Assembly (NCBI GenBank): GCA_028455995.1
Contig: JABELC010000001.1
Span: forward strand, 3,646,501 to 3,710,500
DNA from: Scleromitrula shiraiana
Taxonomy: Eukaryota; Ascomycota; Leotiomycetes; Helotiales; Sclerotiniaceae
DNA: 64,000 nt
Direction of reading: 5' to 3'
Shown here: one piece after another, positions 62,945 to 64,000 of the stretch
How the letters are laid out: the number at the start of each line of letters is the position of its first letter
How positions within the stretch are numbered: position 1 is the stretch's first letter
The notes under the pieces: model-generated
Told to the model about the DNA's origin: nothing
The model's database searches: none
The model's input: the letters and a program-made list of their open reading frames with translations, nothing else
Made by a program: the position numbers and the translations under genes

Positions 62945-63964
62945 ATGGAGGATTCTTATAGTAAATTCTTGAATGCGAGACCTTTTTCTATCGATAATGA
63001 TATGATAACACTTCCTCCACACAAGGACTCTTGCGAAGGCTGGTTATTGTCATCGTCAACTATGATCGTCTCAAAGTCAGAACTCAGGAAAACTCAACCA
63101 TCAACTCCCCCTCCGTATCGCGGTGGGTTGATAATGCAGAAAAAACTCGAACACAAACAAGATTTCACTTTACAAATGGATACCTGGCGGCGACCTTCTC
63201 TGCCAGAAACAGATCCTGGGATGATTGAAGATTTGTCTGGCATATCCGATTCAGAGATATCATCTGATGACGATCCGTTTTCATATTATACTTCTTCATC
63301 AACTTCTAGTCACCCTCCAGAGAAAGAGGAAGAAGTTTGGAATCAATATTTTCATTCAGAACCTAATCGCTCAGCACCACCTCCACCACATATATCACGT
63401 CTCCCCCAGCCTGGGTATTCTCTCTTTCCTACTCCTGCCGCACCACCACTTAAAGAATACTCTCACCACCCAACTCATAAATCATGGCCCGAACAACATT
63501 GGTCCCATCATGCTTGGCCTGAACGTTATGATTCGCGTTGTGACCGACCTGCTCATTCTCGTGCACGAACCACTTCCCCACAGCCAGAAACACCATCTAA
63601 TCTAAGTTTCTGTACTACAGCCAATTATCACTATCCATTTTCTGGACCATCTACTCCTTCCAGTCCTCACCACACTCACCCACCTATCTCGCAATCCAAT
63701 TCCATGACACCATTCATATTAAAATCAGAATTCGACACCGATTCAGACGACGAGGAAGACGAAAACTCCCCTAATACAATGGCAAAAGCTATTGAGGAAA
63801 TGTTTGAGAAATTTCGATCAAGTAGCGGAAGTTCAGCACCGATGGTAAAGATTACTCATGATGAGAAACCAAGAAGATCCAAAGGAGGTTTTAGGCGGAG
63901 TGCTAGTGAAGCATGTGAGGCTCTCAAAGGAGTCTTTAGCAAGAAGTCTCATGGCGGAAATTGA
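62945..63964 (+). CDS. Intrinsically disordered Ser/Pro/His-rich protein
   Basis: Single-exon gene of 339 residues; the true ATG is 62945, an upstream TTG at 62918 was rejected. I do not recognise a family. Features: MEDSYSKFLNARPFSIDNDM start; an acidic Ser/Asp block (SGISDSEISSDDDPFSYYTS); Pro-rich PPPPHISRLPQPGYSLFPTP; a His/Trp/Pro segment (PTHKSWPEQHWSHHAWPERY); an acidic FDTDSDDEEDENSPNT; one predicted helix MAKAIEEMFEKFRSS; and a basic C-terminus with RRSKGGFRRSASEACEALKG. The RRSAS-type site could be a kinase target. The short helix plus basic tail are the only parts that look structured and may be the conserved piece. Probably a fungal regulatory or adaptor protein; this is a guess. 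Confidence 0.75.
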   Translation: MEDSYSKFLNARPFSIDNDMITLPPHKDSCEGWLLSSSTMIVSKSELRKTQPSTPPPYRGGLIMQKKLEHKQDFTLQMDTWRRPSLPETDPGMIEDLSGISDSEISSDDDPFSYYTSSSTSSHPPEKEEEVWNQYFHSEPNRSAPPPPHISRLPQPGYSLFPTPAAPPLKEYSHHPTHKSWPEQHWSHHAWPERYDSRCDRPAHSRARTTSPQPETPSNLSFCTTANYHYPFSGPSTPSSPHHTHPPISQSNSMTPFILKSEFDTDSDDEEDENSPNTMAKAIEEMFEKFRSSSGSSAPMVKITHDEKPRRSKGGFRRSASEACEALKGVFSKKSHGGN

Positions 63965-64000
63965 TGATTCTTCTTTTCTGTTCATCAGTGGGTTTACGCA

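Overview
The window looks like nuclear DNA of a filamentous ascomycete. Genes are split by short introns (about 40-240 bp) with GTATGT/GTAAGT donors, CTAAC/TACTAA-type branch sites and CAG/TAG acceptors. The protein families are typical of Pezizomycotina: WSC-glyoxal oxidase, GH16, GT90/CAP10, LaeA-like methyltransferase, Zn2Cys6 regulator, DUF302, DUF7702-like. Moderate GC, one very AT-rich island and several decayed genes with TAA/TGA stops suggest a genome with RIP-like mutation. A Leotiomycete such as Sclerotiniaceae would fit, but that placement is inference.

Layout. 1-3602 (-): 5' part of a secreted four-WSC copper-radical oxidase. 5572-7454 (-): membrane-anchored GH16 glucanase-like protein. 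9659-13733 (+): GT2 polysaccharide synthase-like protein with about 20 exons, one of only 6 nt. 15538-15880: decayed fragment. 16123-17658 (-) and 18712-20223 (+): divergent pair of an O-methyltransferase and a LaeA-type methyltransferase. 20935-21430 (-): broken membrane-protein frame. 22314-24079 (-): Zn2Cys6 transcription factor. 25048-25835 (+): clear DUF7702-like pseudogene. 27127-29029 (+): conserved fungal protein of unknown function. 29736-30375 (+): DUF302 protein. 30914-32452 (-): GT90 glycosyltransferase with a one-base frameshift. 33210-36492 (+): peptidase S33 gene with in-frame stops, apparently cut by a ~1 kb AT-rich island.

The right half is housekeeping. 37264-38846 (-): complete DHCR7-type sterol delta-7 reductase. 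38847-42874: 4 kb desert full of microsatellites. 42875-43379 (-): RanBP2-finger protein with a hidden transmembrane exon. 44751-46397 (-): MET2 homoserine O-acetyltransferase, head-to-head with 47387-54783 (+): THO2, mRNA export. 56651-59032 (+): PHO84-like phosphate symporter. 60059-60283 (-): small basic protein. 62945-63964 (+): disordered Ser/Pro-rich protein.

The 15-36 kb stretch is accessory in character: methyltransferases, a regulator, glycosyltransferase and peptidase genes, four or five of them broken. No polyketide or peptide synthase backbone is present, so it is not a complete secondary-metabolite cluster. The remainder is cell-wall, sterol, methionine, phosphate and RNA-export biology. 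No prokaryotic systems, CRISPR arrays or tRNA genes were found. All exon structures were built by eye from splice signals and frame continuity.
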